64,000 bases of DNA from Carbonatibacter sp965199245 (GCA_965199245.1 CBDAQP010000002.1:1-64000); one strand, 5' to 3'; numbered from the stretch's first letter, positions 10,712-20,067 are shown. Made by a program: numbers and translations. Notes: generated by a model not told the origin, from the sequence alone.

Positions 10712-11164
10712 TCAAAGGGTTTGGGCGCGGGCGCGTTTTTTTGCTGTGCCGCTGTCGCGGTCGCTGACGTGTAGCAGTCCCGCCATTCTCCGCATCAGGT
10801 TGCTTTCGTAAGGGTGGAGTTCGCCATCGGCATAGGCCACAGACCAGAGCAGTTCCATGATCTCTGTGCGTTCTTCGGGACTGCACTGTTCTGCGATAGT
10901 GCGGGTAAATCCAAAAATTTGAATGGAGTGATCGGATTTTACTTCGGCCTGCGCCATGAGTTGCGTGGTTGTCGGGGCGTCAAGGTTGAATTTTTTTTGC
11001 AGGAGGGTCGAAATTTTTGTGGCTTCGGCCTCTGAAAACTGACCGTCGAGCTGTGCGGCCTCAATCAGCAGAGCGGCTGTTGCCAGTTGTAGGGCATCAC
11101 AGGTCGCAGGCGTATCTGTGGTGGCTTTTGTGTCTTGAAACAGTGTTTTTAATTTATCAAACAT
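10712..11164 (-). CDS. TerB-like (tellurite resistance B family) protein
   Basis: This is a 150-residue, all-helical acidic protein. The core has AALLIEAAQLDGQFSEAEA near residues 30-48 and LLWSVAYADGELHPYE near 104-119. Both are copies of the metal-binding D/E-rich hairpin typical of the TerB/DjlA-N fold. In many alphaproteobacteria this family is a general stress or membrane-associated accessory protein rather than a tellurite resistance determinant. It is the third gene of a minus-strand run with the S4-domain protein and the helicase. No signal peptide is present, so it is cytoplasmic. Confidence 0.8.
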   Translation of the reverse strand: MFDKLKTLFQDTKATTDTPATCDALQLATAALLIEAAQLDGQFSEAEATKISTLLQKKFNLDAPTTTQLMAQAEVKSDHSIQIFGFTRTIAEQCSPEERTEIMELLWSVAYADGELHPYESNLMRRMAGLLHVSDRDSGTAKKRARAQTL

Positions 11165-11173
11165 CTTTCGTCC

Positions 11174-11563
11174 CTAGAGTTGTTGCTGAAGTGAGTCGGT
11201 TTGTCGCCGTTGTTTTTTGGTGGGGCGACCTGTCCCGCGTGTACGTACAGCGGGGCTTTTTTCTTTTCGCGGTAGGGAAATCCTGTGTAATTCTGTGTAG
11301 AGTCTTTGGGCCTCCTCTGCGGGGCTGCGTCGCTGGCCCAGCGCGATGACCTGCACAGCCCGCCTGTCGCGTCCTTGTTCAAAGGTCACTATTTGCCCCG
11401 GTTTGATGGTCAGACCGGCTTTGGAGACAACCACGCCGTCAATCTGTATTTTTTTCTGTGTACAGGCGACCGCTGCCCGCGTCCGCGTTTTGAAAAAACG
11501 CGCAAACCAAAGCCAATTGTCTAGTCGCACGCCTGCGCTGCCTGTTTGACCCTGCTCTGTCAT
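11174..11563 (-). CDS. S4-domain RNA-binding protein (Hsp15/HslR-like)
   Basis: This is a 129-residue basic protein. The S4 RNA-binding fold occupies about residues 13-75 (VRLDNWLWFARFFKTR, then KIQIDGVVV and KPGQIVTFEQGR). A basic tail follows (QRRSPAEEAQ and KSPAVRTRGTG). Hsp15-type proteins bind free 50S subunits carrying stalled peptidyl-tRNA. The ATG overlaps the stop of the upstream helicase gene by four bases (ATGA), so translation is probably coupled. The helicase plus S4 pairing is common in Alphaproteobacteria. Confidence 0.88.
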   Translation of the reverse strand: MTEQGQTGSAGVRLDNWLWFARFFKTRTRAAVACTQKKIQIDGVVVSKAGLTIKPGQIVTFEQGRDRRAVQVIALGQRRSPAEEAQRLYTELHRISLPRKEKSPAVRTRGTGRPTKKQRRQTDSLQQQL

Positions 11564-14196
11564 GAGTGCGCTTTTTTTCCAATGTTCATGCTTTGCAACA
11601 CGGCAAAGGGGGAGTCAGGATTGATCTTTTTTGGTTTTTTTTCTTTTGTCCCGTTCTTTTGTCTGGTGTTCTTTTTTGCGGCGTCTTTCGTTTCCGGGGT
11701 GGCTTTTTTCCGCGTCGTTGCGTGTCGAGAAAAAAGAGTCGTGCCGTCTTCTGAACGGGTGGGTTGAAAGCGCAAAGCGGTGAGCACAGAGATCAATCCT
11801 GCATCATCCAACCCGCTTATTGTCCGCATAGTCTCCGTGATGGTGAAATGGGCTTTTTCGCTTTTGGGGCCTTCTGGCGTGACGTGTTGTTCACCGTGTG
11901 CTGTTTTTTCTTTGTCTCCACGCAGTTGGCGGAATGTCTCATACAACAGGCGTTCAAGGACATCAATCCGCATAGCACCCCCTGTTTTGATGGAGTGCCC
12001 TGTTTTGATGGAGTGATAGCCAATCGCCGCGCAGAAATCGGGTGTTTGTTCGTGGTTGGGGGTGAAATGCGCGGCCTCAAAATCAGGCAAAGGGGGAACA
12101 TCCTTGCCATGCCATGCGCACCAGAGCAATGCACGCAGGCGGGTCGGGCGGGGGCGCATCAGGCTGGGGACAAAGACATATTCACGACCGATCCGTACGC
12201 CGAGCTGTCCCATTTTTTGGCGCGTTTCCCGGGCGAGGCTGTTTAAGGTTGTTTGTAATCCACGCCGTTGAATAGATCCGAATTCTTCGCTCAGTTGCCA
12301 GGCGAGGCCCCGCGCGGTGGCGTCGAGTTCTTCGTCGCGTAGGGCAAAGAGGGGCTTGAGTTGTCCGCGAATGTGGCGATCAAGCCAAGCTTGCAGGCGG
12401 GGACGGATGGCGGCGCGGGCAACAGAGTCGAGAAAGGGGCTTTTATCGGGTTCAACCACAGGAGTCAGAGGGGTACTACCTTTGATGATTGTGCCGATTG
12501 CCGCACCGCGCCATGTCAGTCGCCCCTGGTCATCAAGGAGAAATGACCCGTCATTGTCTTGAACCAGGAGGGCGACCCGTTTGGGTATGGTAGAAAGAAT
12601 GGCTTTGTGGATGGTTTTTAAGTCTGTTTGAGACCCGGATGATTCCGGGTCAAGGGTGAATCCGTTCATTCGTCCCAGGCAATCGCCATCTACAACAATA
12701 TCACCATTTGCCGTGATAGATGCCACTGCTGTCCCTCCTGTCCGCAGGTGACGCACCAGTTTTGTCGTTTTTTTGTCAACAAAACGCTGCGTCAAACGCC
12801 TGTGCAGGGCATCTGACAGGCGGTCTTCGATAGTGCGTGTTGTCCCTTGCCAGTTTTGGGCGTCTTCCAGCCAGCCTGTGCAGTTGGAAATATAAGTCCA
12901 GGTTCTGATCCGGGCGATACGCTGGATCAGTGTATCAATGTCTGCGTCTGTTTTGTCAATGCGTTCAATTTGTTTGTTGATCCAGTCTGTATCAACCCGA
13001 CCCCGTCCCGTTGTCAGGAATTGGTAGAGCTGCGACAGCAGGCGCAGGTGCTGATCCGTCAAGGTTTTACAAAAATCGGGTATTTGGCAAATATCCCACA
13101 GACATTTGACCGCCTCCTGTCCTTTTGCTCTGTCCACGATAGCCTGTTCTTTTTCCAGCGCAATCAGGGCCTGATGGTCTTCGCCATCACGCACACGCCA
13201 CATTATTTTTTCCATCCCGGGAGCGGGGCGTTGGTCGAGGCTACGAATCAGGGCACGAGGGCTACGAAAATCAAGATCACTATTGCGCCAATAGACAGCG
13301 CGTTCTTTGGCGTAGTCATGGGCTTCAATCTGTTCAATCAGGGCGGGGGGCAGGGGGCCAAGTGTGGACCCTGTTCCGAATGTCCCGTCGCGGTGATGGC
13401 GTCCGGCCCGTCCGGCAATTTGCCCCAATTCTGCGGGTATGAGGCCCCGCGCATATTGACCGTCAAATTTACGCAAAGCCGAAAAGGCGACGTGGTCGAG
13501 ATCGAGGTTTAACCCCATGCCGATGGCATCTGTCGCCACCAGATAATCAACATCGCCATTTTCAAACAAGGCAACTTGTGCATTGCGTGTGCGTGGACTA
13601 AGCGCACCGAGTACGATGGCGGCTCCGCCGCGTTCCTGGCGAATCAGTTCGGCGATCTGGTAAACATCGTGAGTTGAAAAGGCAACAACCGCCGAACGCG
13701 GTGGCAGGCGTGTTAGACGGCAAGGTCCGCGATAGCGCAGGGTTGATAAGCGCGGCTTTTCGATAAAAGTGACTCCCTTGACCAGTTTGTGGATCAGGGG
13801 GGCAATCGTGTTTGATCCGATAAAGATTGTTTCGCTTGTTCCGCGCAGGTTCAGCAGGCGATCTGTAAAGATATGTCCCCGCCGGGCCTGTGCACAGAGC
13901 TGGATTTCATCAACCGCCACACATTCCACAGGCCGATCCAATGGCATTGATTCAACGGTGCAGAAAAAATAGCGTGCAGAGGGCGGTATGATTTTTTCTT
14001 CACCTGTGACGAGGGCGCATTGACCCTGTCCCTTGAGCGCGACGGCCTTGTCATAGTTTTCACGCGCTAACAGGCGCAGGGGAAAACCGATGATCCCGGA
14101 TGAATAGGATAACAGACGACTAACGGCAAAATGCGTTTTGCCCGTATTGGTTGGCCCTAAAACAGCACTCACACGCGATGACGTCAGCAAACCCAT
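11560..14196 (-). CDS. Suv3-like superfamily 2 RNA/DNA helicase
   Basis: The 878-residue protein starts almost directly with the Walker A region, VLGPTNTGKTHFAV (about residues 12-25). The DEIQLCA box (DExx motif II) lies near residue 95. Motifs V and VI, TDAIGMGLNLDLDHVAF and QIAGRAGRH, fall at about 220-270. A C-terminal domain of about 500 residues and a Lys-rich tail (KKNTRQKNGTKEKKPKK) follow. This layout is that of alphaproteobacterial relatives of mitochondrial Suv3, an ATP-dependent RNA helicase of RNA turnover. The bacterial role is not settled. It is the first gene of the helicase-S4-TerB run. Confidence 0.88.
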   Translation of the reverse strand: MGLLTSSRVSAVLGPTNTGKTHFAVSRLLSYSSGIIGFPLRLLARENYDKAVALKGQGQCALVTGEEKIIPPSARYFFCTVESMPLDRPVECVAVDEIQLCAQARRGHIFTDRLLNLRGTSETIFIGSNTIAPLIHKLVKGVTFIEKPRLSTLRYRGPCRLTRLPPRSAVVAFSTHDVYQIAELIRQERGGAAIVLGALSPRTRNAQVALFENGDVDYLVATDAIGMGLNLDLDHVAFSALRKFDGQYARGLIPAELGQIAGRAGRHHRDGTFGTGSTLGPLPPALIEQIEAHDYAKERAVYWRNSDLDFRSPRALIRSLDQRPAPGMEKIMWRVRDGEDHQALIALEKEQAIVDRAKGQEAVKCLWDICQIPDFCKTLTDQHLRLLSQLYQFLTTGRGRVDTDWINKQIERIDKTDADIDTLIQRIARIRTWTYISNCTGWLEDAQNWQGTTRTIEDRLSDALHRRLTQRFVDKKTTKLVRHLRTGGTAVASITANGDIVVDGDCLGRMNGFTLDPESSGSQTDLKTIHKAILSTIPKRVALLVQDNDGSFLLDDQGRLTWRGAAIGTIIKGSTPLTPVVEPDKSPFLDSVARAAIRPRLQAWLDRHIRGQLKPLFALRDEELDATARGLAWQLSEEFGSIQRRGLQTTLNSLARETRQKMGQLGVRIGREYVFVPSLMRPRPTRLRALLWCAWHGKDVPPLPDFEAAHFTPNHEQTPDFCAAIGYHSIKTGHSIKTGGAMRIDVLERLLYETFRQLRGDKEKTAHGEQHVTPEGPKSEKAHFTITETMRTISGLDDAGLISVLTALRFQPTRSEDGTTLFSRHATTRKKATPETKDAAKKNTRQKNGTKEKKPKKINPDSPFAVLQSMNIGKKAHS

Positions 14197-14236
14197 CAGA
14201 TGAACGCCTTAAAAGGAAGCGATGAGGCCCTTTAAT

Positions 14237-14941
14237 CTATTGCAGGATGCGGCGCAATTCCAGGGAGTTCGGGTTATTGTACTTGCGTCCGATTGTAATA
14301 TCACGGGGGGTCGCCTCTGCGCCGTAGTAGTCGGTGTTATAGCCAGTGCGTTCAAAAAGTTTCGCCCCTTCAAAGGCTCCACCGCCGAATAGCCCGATTG
14401 TGCGGGAAAAAGCATAGACGTCTGCTTTCAAATCTGTTGTCATTGATGCCTCAAGTCCGCGCCCGAGGGGGCCAACAGCAACAGAAAGATCAGCCCCCAG
14501 CTTTATTTCGTTATCAAGAATCGACAAAACGGCTGATTCGCTCATGAAGGTAAAGACGACTTCGGAAATGCTTCCCCCCATTTGCAGGCCAATACTGCCA
14601 GCGGCAAGAGTATAAAAGGCCGGATTGCTCCAGCTTCCATCTGCGCCCTTGACCAACAGGACACCTGTGCCGCCTTCGCCTCCGATCAGAAAACCCGCCT
14701 TGATAAGTTGTGGAATAATCAATACGGCGTGCGCCTTGTCAATGTATCCGGTAATATCGGCGAATTCCTTATCTGCCTTGAGTTTTTCGATAGTGTAGCG
14801 CGATTCCGCCACGATTTCTCTGGTGTCAACCGATTGCGCCTGTACGGGCGAAAGGATGTTGAGCGCATAAAAGGCTCCCAAGAGAATTGTAAGATTTAAA
14901 AAGATACGTTTTCTGCCGGGCGCGGTCAGGGGAGAAGACAT
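14237..14941 (-). CDS. Secreted SYLF-domain (YSC84-like) lipid-binding protein
   Basis: The protein has an N-terminal signal peptide (FLNLTILLGAFYALNIL, cleavage near VQAQS) and then one SYLF domain. The domain shows AHAVLIIPQLIKAGFLIGGEGG, GSIGLQMGGSISEVVF and the ADVYAFSRTIGLFGG region. SYLF proteins bind phosphoinositides in eukaryotes; in bacteria they are periplasmic or outer-membrane linked and of unclear role. The start at 14941 is preferred because GGAGG lies eight bases upstream of that ATG. A longer start at 14956 would place that sequence inside the gene. Confidence 0.85.
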   Translation of the reverse strand: MSSPLTAPGRKRIFLNLTILLGAFYALNILSPVQAQSVDTREIVAESRYTIEKLKADKEFADITGYIDKAHAVLIIPQLIKAGFLIGGEGGTGVLLVKGADGSWSNPAFYTLAAGSIGLQMGGSISEVVFTFMSESAVLSILDNEIKLGADLSVAVGPLGRGLEASMTTDLKADVYAFSRTIGLFGGGAFEGAKLFERTGYNTDYYGAEATPRDITIGRKYNNPNSLELRRILQ

Positions 14942-15010
14942 GTCGTAAGCCTCCATAGAGAAAATTCCTTGGAAGGTCTTGTACCATGAACCCTTGCCGA
15001 AAAAAAAGGG

Positions 15011-15625
15011 TTATCCGATATTAACCCCGCTCACGGCCCAGGATATGTTGTTTTCTATTCGCTGTGCCTCAAGCAGAGTCAGGCTCAGTGGTGCAACCTT
15101 GAATTGTAATGCTTGCGCAGGGGATAGGCTCAAGGCCTGGACAAGGGCGGCGCGCACGGTTCCCCCATGACAAAAACATAAAATATCCTGCCCCCCGTGC
15201 TGTTGAGTGTAAGCGCGGACAACGGCCCCCACACGCGTACAAACTGTTGCAAAACTTTCTCCGTCCGGTGGGGATTCCGCCGCAGGATTGTTCCAAAAAC
15301 GCGCTAAATCTTCTGGTAAAGTCCGATTTAATTCGCTGTAATGCCGTCCTTCCCACTGCCCGAAATCCTGTTCATTCAAGGCCGCTTGCGCGGTCGGGTT
15401 TGGCCAAAGATCTGTGCCGCGCAGGGCGTGATATGTTTGGGCTGTGCGTTTCAGACCACTGGTCAAGACAACGGGTTCAGAGGACAGTTTATGCCTGTTG
15501 AGCTGTTTTCTCAGGCGATCAAAGGCGGTTGTGTCGGTGCAGTCACCGTTCAGATCACTTCGACCATAGAGCGCACCCTTGTTTTCTGTCACAGGCGCGT
15601 GACGGATAAAAAACCAGCGCGTCAT
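15011..15625 (-). CDS. cobC: Histidine phosphatase family protein, probable alpha-ribazole phosphatase
   Basis: This is a 204-residue phosphoglycerate-mutase fold enzyme. The catalytic histidine is in FIRHAPVTENKGALYGR (about residues 6-22), with the general acid region at NEQDFGQWEGRHY and the second His in CFCHGGTVRAAL. Family members dephosphorylate alpha-ribazole 5'-phosphate in the lower-ligand branch of cobalamin synthesis. The start overlaps the cobS stop by four bases, so it is cotranslated with cobS. This is the main reason for the cobC name; the fold alone would not decide the substrate. Confidence 0.85.
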   Translation of the reverse strand: MTRWFFIRHAPVTENKGALYGRSDLNGDCTDTTAFDRLRKQLNRHKLSSEPVVLTSGLKRTAQTYHALRGTDLWPNPTAQAALNEQDFGQWEGRHYSELNRTLPEDLARFWNNPAAESPPDGESFATVCTRVGAVVRAYTQQHGGQDILCFCHGGTVRAALVQALSLSPAQALQFKVAPLSLTLLEAQRIENNISWAVSGVNIG

Positions 15626-16371
15626 GCTCCCCCCCCCACCAGCAGGGCGAGTCCCGCCGATTCGCACAGGGTGATGCTGGCCCCCAGTACATCGCCTGTG
15701 ATGCCGTTGATCTGTTTCATGGACAGCCACCCGATCAAGAAAACGGTTGCGACACTCACCACGACAAGGCCAAGGGCCGGTACCGGTAAAAAGCCACTGA
15801 GCGTGACCGCGATCATCACAGCTAAAAATCCTCCTAACAGGGTACATATGCCAGTTGGCCTGCCCACCCGGCGGGCTAGTCCGTCTGTGCGTGCAGGAGG
15901 AAGGCCCCACATCAAAAAGGCGATGAGTCCGCGCGACAGGGCCAAAACAGTAACGAGACAGGCCAGAACAACGCCGCTATTATATCTGTCAATCAGCGCA
16001 CCAATCAGGCTGGCTTTGAATAACACGACAAGGATCAGGGCAAGCGTGCCATAGCTTCCCATGCGGCTGTCTCTCATAATCTCCAGCTTGCGCGTGCGTT
16101 CGCGCGTCCCGCCGAACCCATCGGCAACATCGGCAAGTCCGTCCTCGTGCAAGGCACCGGTGAGGACAGATAACAATGCAACGATTATCAAACCATTGGC
16201 GAGGGGGGGCCAATTCATGTGCGGTGTGAACCATAGCACAGGGGCAAGGAAAATTCCTAAAATCAGACCGACCATGGGATAGCACCAGATACTCTGGGCC
16301 AATGGCCTGTTTTCGGGATAGCGCACAGGCAGGCGTGTGAGCAGGGACAGGGCCATTCTCAGGTCGTCCAT
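15622..16371 (-). CDS. cobS: Adenosylcobinamide-GDP ribazoletransferase (cobalamin synthase)
   Basis: This polytopic membrane enzyme joins adenosylcobinamide-GDP to alpha-ribazole (or its phosphate), the last assembly step of B12. Signature residues are GALHEDGLADVADGFGG near 70-86 and RDSRMGSYG near 100, the acidic and basic patch of the active site, followed by several hydrophobic segments. Length (about 249 residues) is normal. The start at 16371 has a GAGG ten bases upstream; a start at 16410 would add 13 residues (MMHHATKKRGLGT) and has a weaker site. It is divergent from cobT. Confidence 0.92.
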   Translation of the reverse strand: MDDLRMALSLLTRLPVRYPENRPLAQSIWCYPMVGLILGIFLAPVLWFTPHMNWPPLANGLIIVALLSVLTGALHEDGLADVADGFGGTRERTRKLEIMRDSRMGSYGTLALILVVLFKASLIGALIDRYNSGVVLACLVTVLALSRGLIAFLMWGLPPARTDGLARRVGRPTGICTLLGGFLAVMIAVTLSGFLPVPALGLVVVSVATVFLIGWLSMKQINGITGDVLGASITLCESAGLALLVGGGA

Positions 16372-16523
16372 AGTTCCAAGGCCTCGCTTTTTAGTTGCAT
16401 GGTGCATCATTCACCCTATTCTATGCCGTTCTCACTGAATTTAATCAGGGGTGTTCAGAATATTTCTGGCTCGCAGAGGCAGACAAGGGCAAAAGGGTTT
16501 CTTTATGCAGGAAGAAAAACACA

Positions 16524-17552
16524 GTGCGCGTTGACAGTATCTCGGAAATTCACAACCTCATCAAAAATCTCCCCGGGCCAGATCAACAGATTGCGGCGCG
16601 GGCGCGGGCGCGTCAAGATGACTTGACCAAGCCCCAGGGCAGTTTGGGACGGTTGGAAGATCTGGCGATCTGGATGGCGGCATGGCAGGGGCGGGAGGTT
16701 CCACAGCTTGAACGCCCCTACACGGCGGTTTTTGTTGCAAATCACGGTATCGCGGCACGGGGTGTGTCGGCCTTTCCTGCCGTTGTGACCGCCCAGATGG
16801 TCGCCAACTTTATTCACGGTGGCGCGGCGGTTAATCAGCTCTGTCAGGTCGCCGATTCTGATTTGCGTGTTTTCGAGATGTCGCTTGATGACCCCACCCG
16901 TGATCTGTCCGAAGAACCCGCGATGACGGAACAGGATTTCGTCCGGGCCATGGCCTATGGCATGATGGCGATTGAGGAGGGACTGGATGTTGTCGCCCTG
17001 GGGGAAATGGGCATTGGCAATACGACCTCTGCGGCGGCGATCTGTACGGCCCTTTATGGCGGATCTGCCGCGCAGTGGGTGGGTCGTGGAACGGGGGTGG
17101 ATGATGATACCCTTGCACGTAAAATAGTTCTGATTGACCGTGCCATGGCCCTGCACGCGGATGAGATGGCTCGTGATCCTTTGCAAATTCTGCGCTGTGT
17201 TGGTGGGCGAGAGCTGGCGGCGATTGCCGGGGCGGTTCTGGCGGCGCGACTGGCGCGGACACCTGTGTTGTTGGATGGTTATACCTGCACAGCGGCAGCG
17301 GCCGTACTCCATGCGCTTGATCCCGGATTACTGGATCACTGTATGGTCGCGCACCGTTCCACAGAACCGGGGCATGTGGCCTTGCTGGAAAGAATCGGCA
17401 AAAAGGAAATGGTCGATTTCGGGATGCGTTTGGGCGAAGGCTCCGGGGCGGTCTTGGCGATTTTGGTTCTCCGTGCGGCCCTTGGTTGCCACAACGGTAT
17501 GGCCACTTTTGCAGAGGCCGCAGTCAGCAGCCCCCGGGAGGACAGCCCCTGA
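16524..17552 (+). CDS. cobT: Nicotinate-nucleotide--dimethylbenzimidazole phosphoribosyltransferase
   Basis: This 342-residue cytoplasmic enzyme makes alpha-ribazole 5'-phosphate from nicotinate mononucleotide and dimethylbenzimidazole. Key landmarks are KPQGSLGRLEDLAIWMA near the N-terminus, VFVANHGIAARGVSAFP, GEMGIGNTTSAAAI, and the catalytic Glu in RLGEGSGAVLAI near the C-terminus. The GTG at 16524 is preferred: AGGAAG lies about ten bases upstream, and upstream codons do not resemble the family. With cobS and cobC on the opposite strand it completes the nucleotide-loop assembly set. No B12 riboswitch was recognised in the 150 bp between cobS and cobT. Confidence 0.92.
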   Translation: MRVDSISEIHNLIKNLPGPDQQIAARARARQDDLTKPQGSLGRLEDLAIWMAAWQGREVPQLERPYTAVFVANHGIAARGVSAFPAVVTAQMVANFIHGGAAVNQLCQVADSDLRVFEMSLDDPTRDLSEEPAMTEQDFVRAMAYGMMAIEEGLDVVALGEMGIGNTTSAAAICTALYGGSAAQWVGRGTGVDDDTLARKIVLIDRAMALHADEMARDPLQILRCVGGRELAAIAGAVLAARLARTPVLLDGYTCTAAAAVLHALDPGLLDHCMVAHRSTEPGHVALLERIGKKEMVDFGMRLGEGSGAVLAILVLRAALGCHNGMATFAEAAVSSPREDSP

Positions 17553-18871
17553 GTAAAAAAAACCACCCTGTAACGGTTTTCCCCCTTGGAGCCTTGCGCC
17601 TGCGGACGATGATTTTGATCCGCTGGTTGGCGGTGACGGGGCAGGTAATCGCGATATTATCGGCTTATTTTTTATTGGGCGTTGATCTGCCTCTGCGCGA
17701 CTGTCTCCTGGTCGTGGTGGTCTCTGTTGTGCTCAATATTATTCAGCGACTCTCCCGCCCGCAAAGCACCTGGATGCAGGGGCGTGAAGTTACTTTTTCT
17801 CTGGCCTTTGATCTGGTGCAGCTCTCGGTTCTCTTGGGATTATCGGGTGGGCTTCACAATCCCTTTTCCCTTTTGATTTTAGCCCCCGTGACCGTTTCGG
17901 CTTCTGTGCTCGAGCGCAAAGAAACCATCTTTTTATCTGCTTTGGCCTTTGTCTGTATTTCTGCGCTTGCCTTTTACTATCATCCTATTGCCTTGGGAGG
18001 AGAGGCTGACATCGGGGCACCCCTTTATCTCTTTGGGTTGTGGGGAGCCTTGGCGGTGGGTATTGCCTTTATTGCGGTTTATGTCAGCAATGTCGCAGGC
18101 GAAGCACGCACAATGCGCACGGCCCTACAGATCACGCGCAGTGCGCTGTCGCGTGAACAGCATCTGTCGGCCTTGGGCGGGCTTGCGGCGGCGGCGGCGC
18201 ATGAACTGGGAACGCCGTTGGGAACGCTCTATGTCGTGGTCAAGGATCTTCAGGAACAGCTTGAACCCGAACAGGAATGGATGCGCGAAGATCTTGACGT
18301 GATGGCCTCGGAAATTATGCGGTGTCGCGATATACTCAAAGACATGGTTGCCCGAAAGGAAATTGATAGTGGGGAACCCTATAACTTTTTGCCCCTTCGC
18401 TCACTGGTCGAAGACGCCGTTGCCCCCTATCACAAGGACGGCGTTGAGTTACTTTATCAAGCGCAGGCTCGCGATGACAGCCCCGCTCCTGTTGTTGCTC
18501 GCAGTCCGGAAATTATTCACGCCCTTGGATTGATCGCCCAAAACGCGATTCAATTCACCCGCGACAAGGTGGTTCTTGATCTTCTGTGGGATGAGGCGCA
18601 GGTTTCGCTCAAGATCAAGGATAACGGGCAGGGGTTTTCTGCCTCTGTTTTGGCGCGATTGGGTGATCCCTGCCTGTCTGGTCGCGAAGATAGCGACAGC
18701 ACCTTGCGCGAAGAAAGAGACGGCGAACACATGGGGCTTGGCGTTTTTATCGCGGTGACTCTCTTGGGCCGCACAGGGGCAAAAACTGATTTTGGTAATC
18801 ATCCGGACGGTGGTGCTGTGGTCTCTGTTGTCTGGTCGCGTGCGCAGTTGGAAAATCAGCGGGAGGACTAA
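17549..18871 (+). CDS. regB: RegB/PrrB-type redox sensor histidine kinase
   Basis: Six hydrophobic segments occupy the N-terminal ~160 residues, with GLSGGLHNPFSLLIL, the quinone-sensing loop typical of RegB. The dimerisation and phosphoacceptor box is AAAAHELGTPLGTL, and the family's redox-active cysteine is in RCRDILKDM. An HATPase domain with N (IAQNAIQF) and G boxes (DNGQGF, HMGLGVFIA) follows. RegB autophosphorylates under low oxygen and passes phosphate to RegA. The frame has no ATG before residue 21 of this model. A GGGAGG seven bases before a CTG, overlapping the cobT stop as CTGA, suggests a CTG start. A TTG at 17486 and an ATG at 17609 are alternatives. Confidence 0.9.
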   Translation: MSKKNHPVTVFPLGALRLRTMILIRWLAVTGQVIAILSAYFLLGVDLPLRDCLLVVVVSVVLNIIQRLSRPQSTWMQGREVTFSLAFDLVQLSVLLGLSGGLHNPFSLLILAPVTVSASVLERKETIFLSALAFVCISALAFYYHPIALGGEADIGAPLYLFGLWGALAVGIAFIAVYVSNVAGEARTMRTALQITRSALSREQHLSALGGLAAAAAHELGTPLGTLYVVVKDLQEQLEPEQEWMREDLDVMASEIMRCRDILKDMVARKEIDSGEPYNFLPLRSLVEDAVAPYHKDGVELLYQAQARDDSPAPVVARSPEIIHALGLIAQNAIQFTRDKVVLDLLWDEAQVSLKIKDNGQGFSASVLARLGDPCLSGREDSDSTLREERDGEHMGLGVFIAVTLLGRTGAKTDFGNHPDGGAVVSVVWSRAQLENQRED

Positions 18872-18873
18872 TC

Positions 18874-19446
18874 ATGACGGATGCAAACAACAGACTTGAT
18901 GACGAGGATGATTTAAAAAGGCTGCTCATCGCCGATGATGATGAACGCTTTGCTGATCGTCTGGCCCGGGTGATGGCGCGTAAAGGTTTTGATCCCATTA
19001 CGGCCTCTTCTGTTGCGGATGCCGTGGCCCTTGCCCATCAGTCGCCGCCGCAGTTTGCCATTGTTGACCTGCGTCTGTCTGATGGCAGCGGGCTTGACAT
19101 CATCAAAGCCATTCATCAACACTTCCCGCAAACACGCGCTATTATCCTCACGGGGTATGGCAACATTGCAACGGCGGTTGCGGCGGTCAAAGTCGGTGCG
19201 ATTGACTATCTGCCCAAGCCCTCTGATCCCGACCAAATCATTGCAACCCTGCTCAAAACAGGGGATGATGGAACTCTTCCTCCCCCGCCTGAATTACCGA
19301 TGACCGTAAACCGCGTGCGCTGGGAACATATCCAGCGGGTTTATGAACAGTGTGGGCGCAATGTTTCAGAAACCGCCCGGCGTCTGCGGATGCACCGCAG
19401 GACACTCCAGCGCATTCTCGCAAAATATGCCCCCACTGGTGAGTAA
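18874..19446 (+). CDS. regA: RegA/PrrA-type response regulator
   Basis: The receiver domain shows LLIADDDERFADRL, the phosphoacceptor Asp in FAIVDLRLSDGSGL, the Thr/Ser switch in AIILTGYGNIATA and Lys in YLPKPSD. A Pro-rich hinge (LPPPPELP) leads to a Fis-type helix-turn-helix (NVSETARRLRMHRRTLQRIL), almost invariant in RegA proteins. It is cotranscribed with regB, two bases after the regB stop. RegA controls respiration, photosynthesis or nitrogen fixation genes depending on the host. The nearby bc1 operon is a plausible target, which is inference. Confidence 0.93.
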   Translation: MTDANNRLDDEDDLKRLLIADDDERFADRLARVMARKGFDPITASSVADAVALAHQSPPQFAIVDLRLSDGSGLDIIKAIHQHFPQTRAIILTGYGNIATAVAAVKVGAIDYLPKPSDPDQIIATLLKTGDDGTLPPPPELPMTVNRVRWEHIQRVYEQCGRNVSETARRLRMHRRTLQRILAKYAPTGE

Positions 19447-19470
19447 TGATATAATAGAGGAGAGGTTCCC

Positions 19471-20067
19471 GTGACACAGGGTGCAGAGGTTCTCATCCGC
19501 AACCTCAAGCAAGCAATCACCGCCAAAGAAGCCATGTTGGAGTCAGCGACCGCGATTGCCATTTTTGACCGCGCCGTTGCGCGGGTTATTGCCTGTTACA
19601 AGTCTGGTGGGCGACTCTACATTGCCGGAAATGGGGGATCTGCCGCAGATGCCCAACATTTGGCGGCGGAATTTGTCGGCAGGTTCGCGCGCGAGCGTGC
19701 GCCTTTACCTGCGGAGGCACTCACCGTTGATAGTTCGATTCTCACCGCGATTGGTAACGATTACGGTTATGACGAGATTTTCGCCCGTCAGGTTCTTGGG
19801 AAGATGACAGACAGGGATATTTTTCTCGGGATTACAACATCGGGAAATTCGACGAACATTGTCGCGGCTCTCATCGCGTGTCAAGGCTTGCGCGTGCCGA
19901 CGATTGTTTTTTCTGGTCACGCGGGGGGGCGGGTGCGCGATCTGGCGGATGACTGCATCATTGCCACCGGTTGTACAACCGCCGAAATTCAGGAAATTCA
20001 CATTGTTTTGGCTCATAGCCTCTGCGAATGTGTGGAGTCGGCACTTTTTTCCGTGCAACAACCCTAA
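19471..20067 (+). CDS. gmhA: Phosphoheptose isomerase (D-sedoheptulose 7-phosphate isomerase)
   Basis: This is a 198-residue SIS-domain enzyme that starts the ADP-heptose pathway for lipopolysaccharide inner core. The substrate loop is GNGGSAADAQH at residues 53-63, with zinc ligands His63 and Glu67. TSGNSTNI and TAEIQEIHI carry the remaining site residues. It starts with GTG, preceded by an AGAGGAGAGG ribosome site. It lies 24 bp after regA, probably readable from the same transcript. Its length is normal. Confidence 0.9.
   Translation: MTQGAEVLIRNLKQAITAKEAMLESATAIAIFDRAVARVIACYKSGGRLYIAGNGGSAADAQHLAAEFVGRFARERAPLPAEALTVDSSILTAIGNDYGYDEIFARQVLGKMTDRDIFLGITTSGNSTNIVAALIACQGLRVPTIVFSGHAGGRVRDLADDCIIATGCTTAEIQEIHIVLAHSLCECVESALFSVQQP

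Noticed and set aside
16410..16524. Cobalamin riboswitch between cobS and cobT.
   Set aside because: The B12-box core and the expected long leader are not present.
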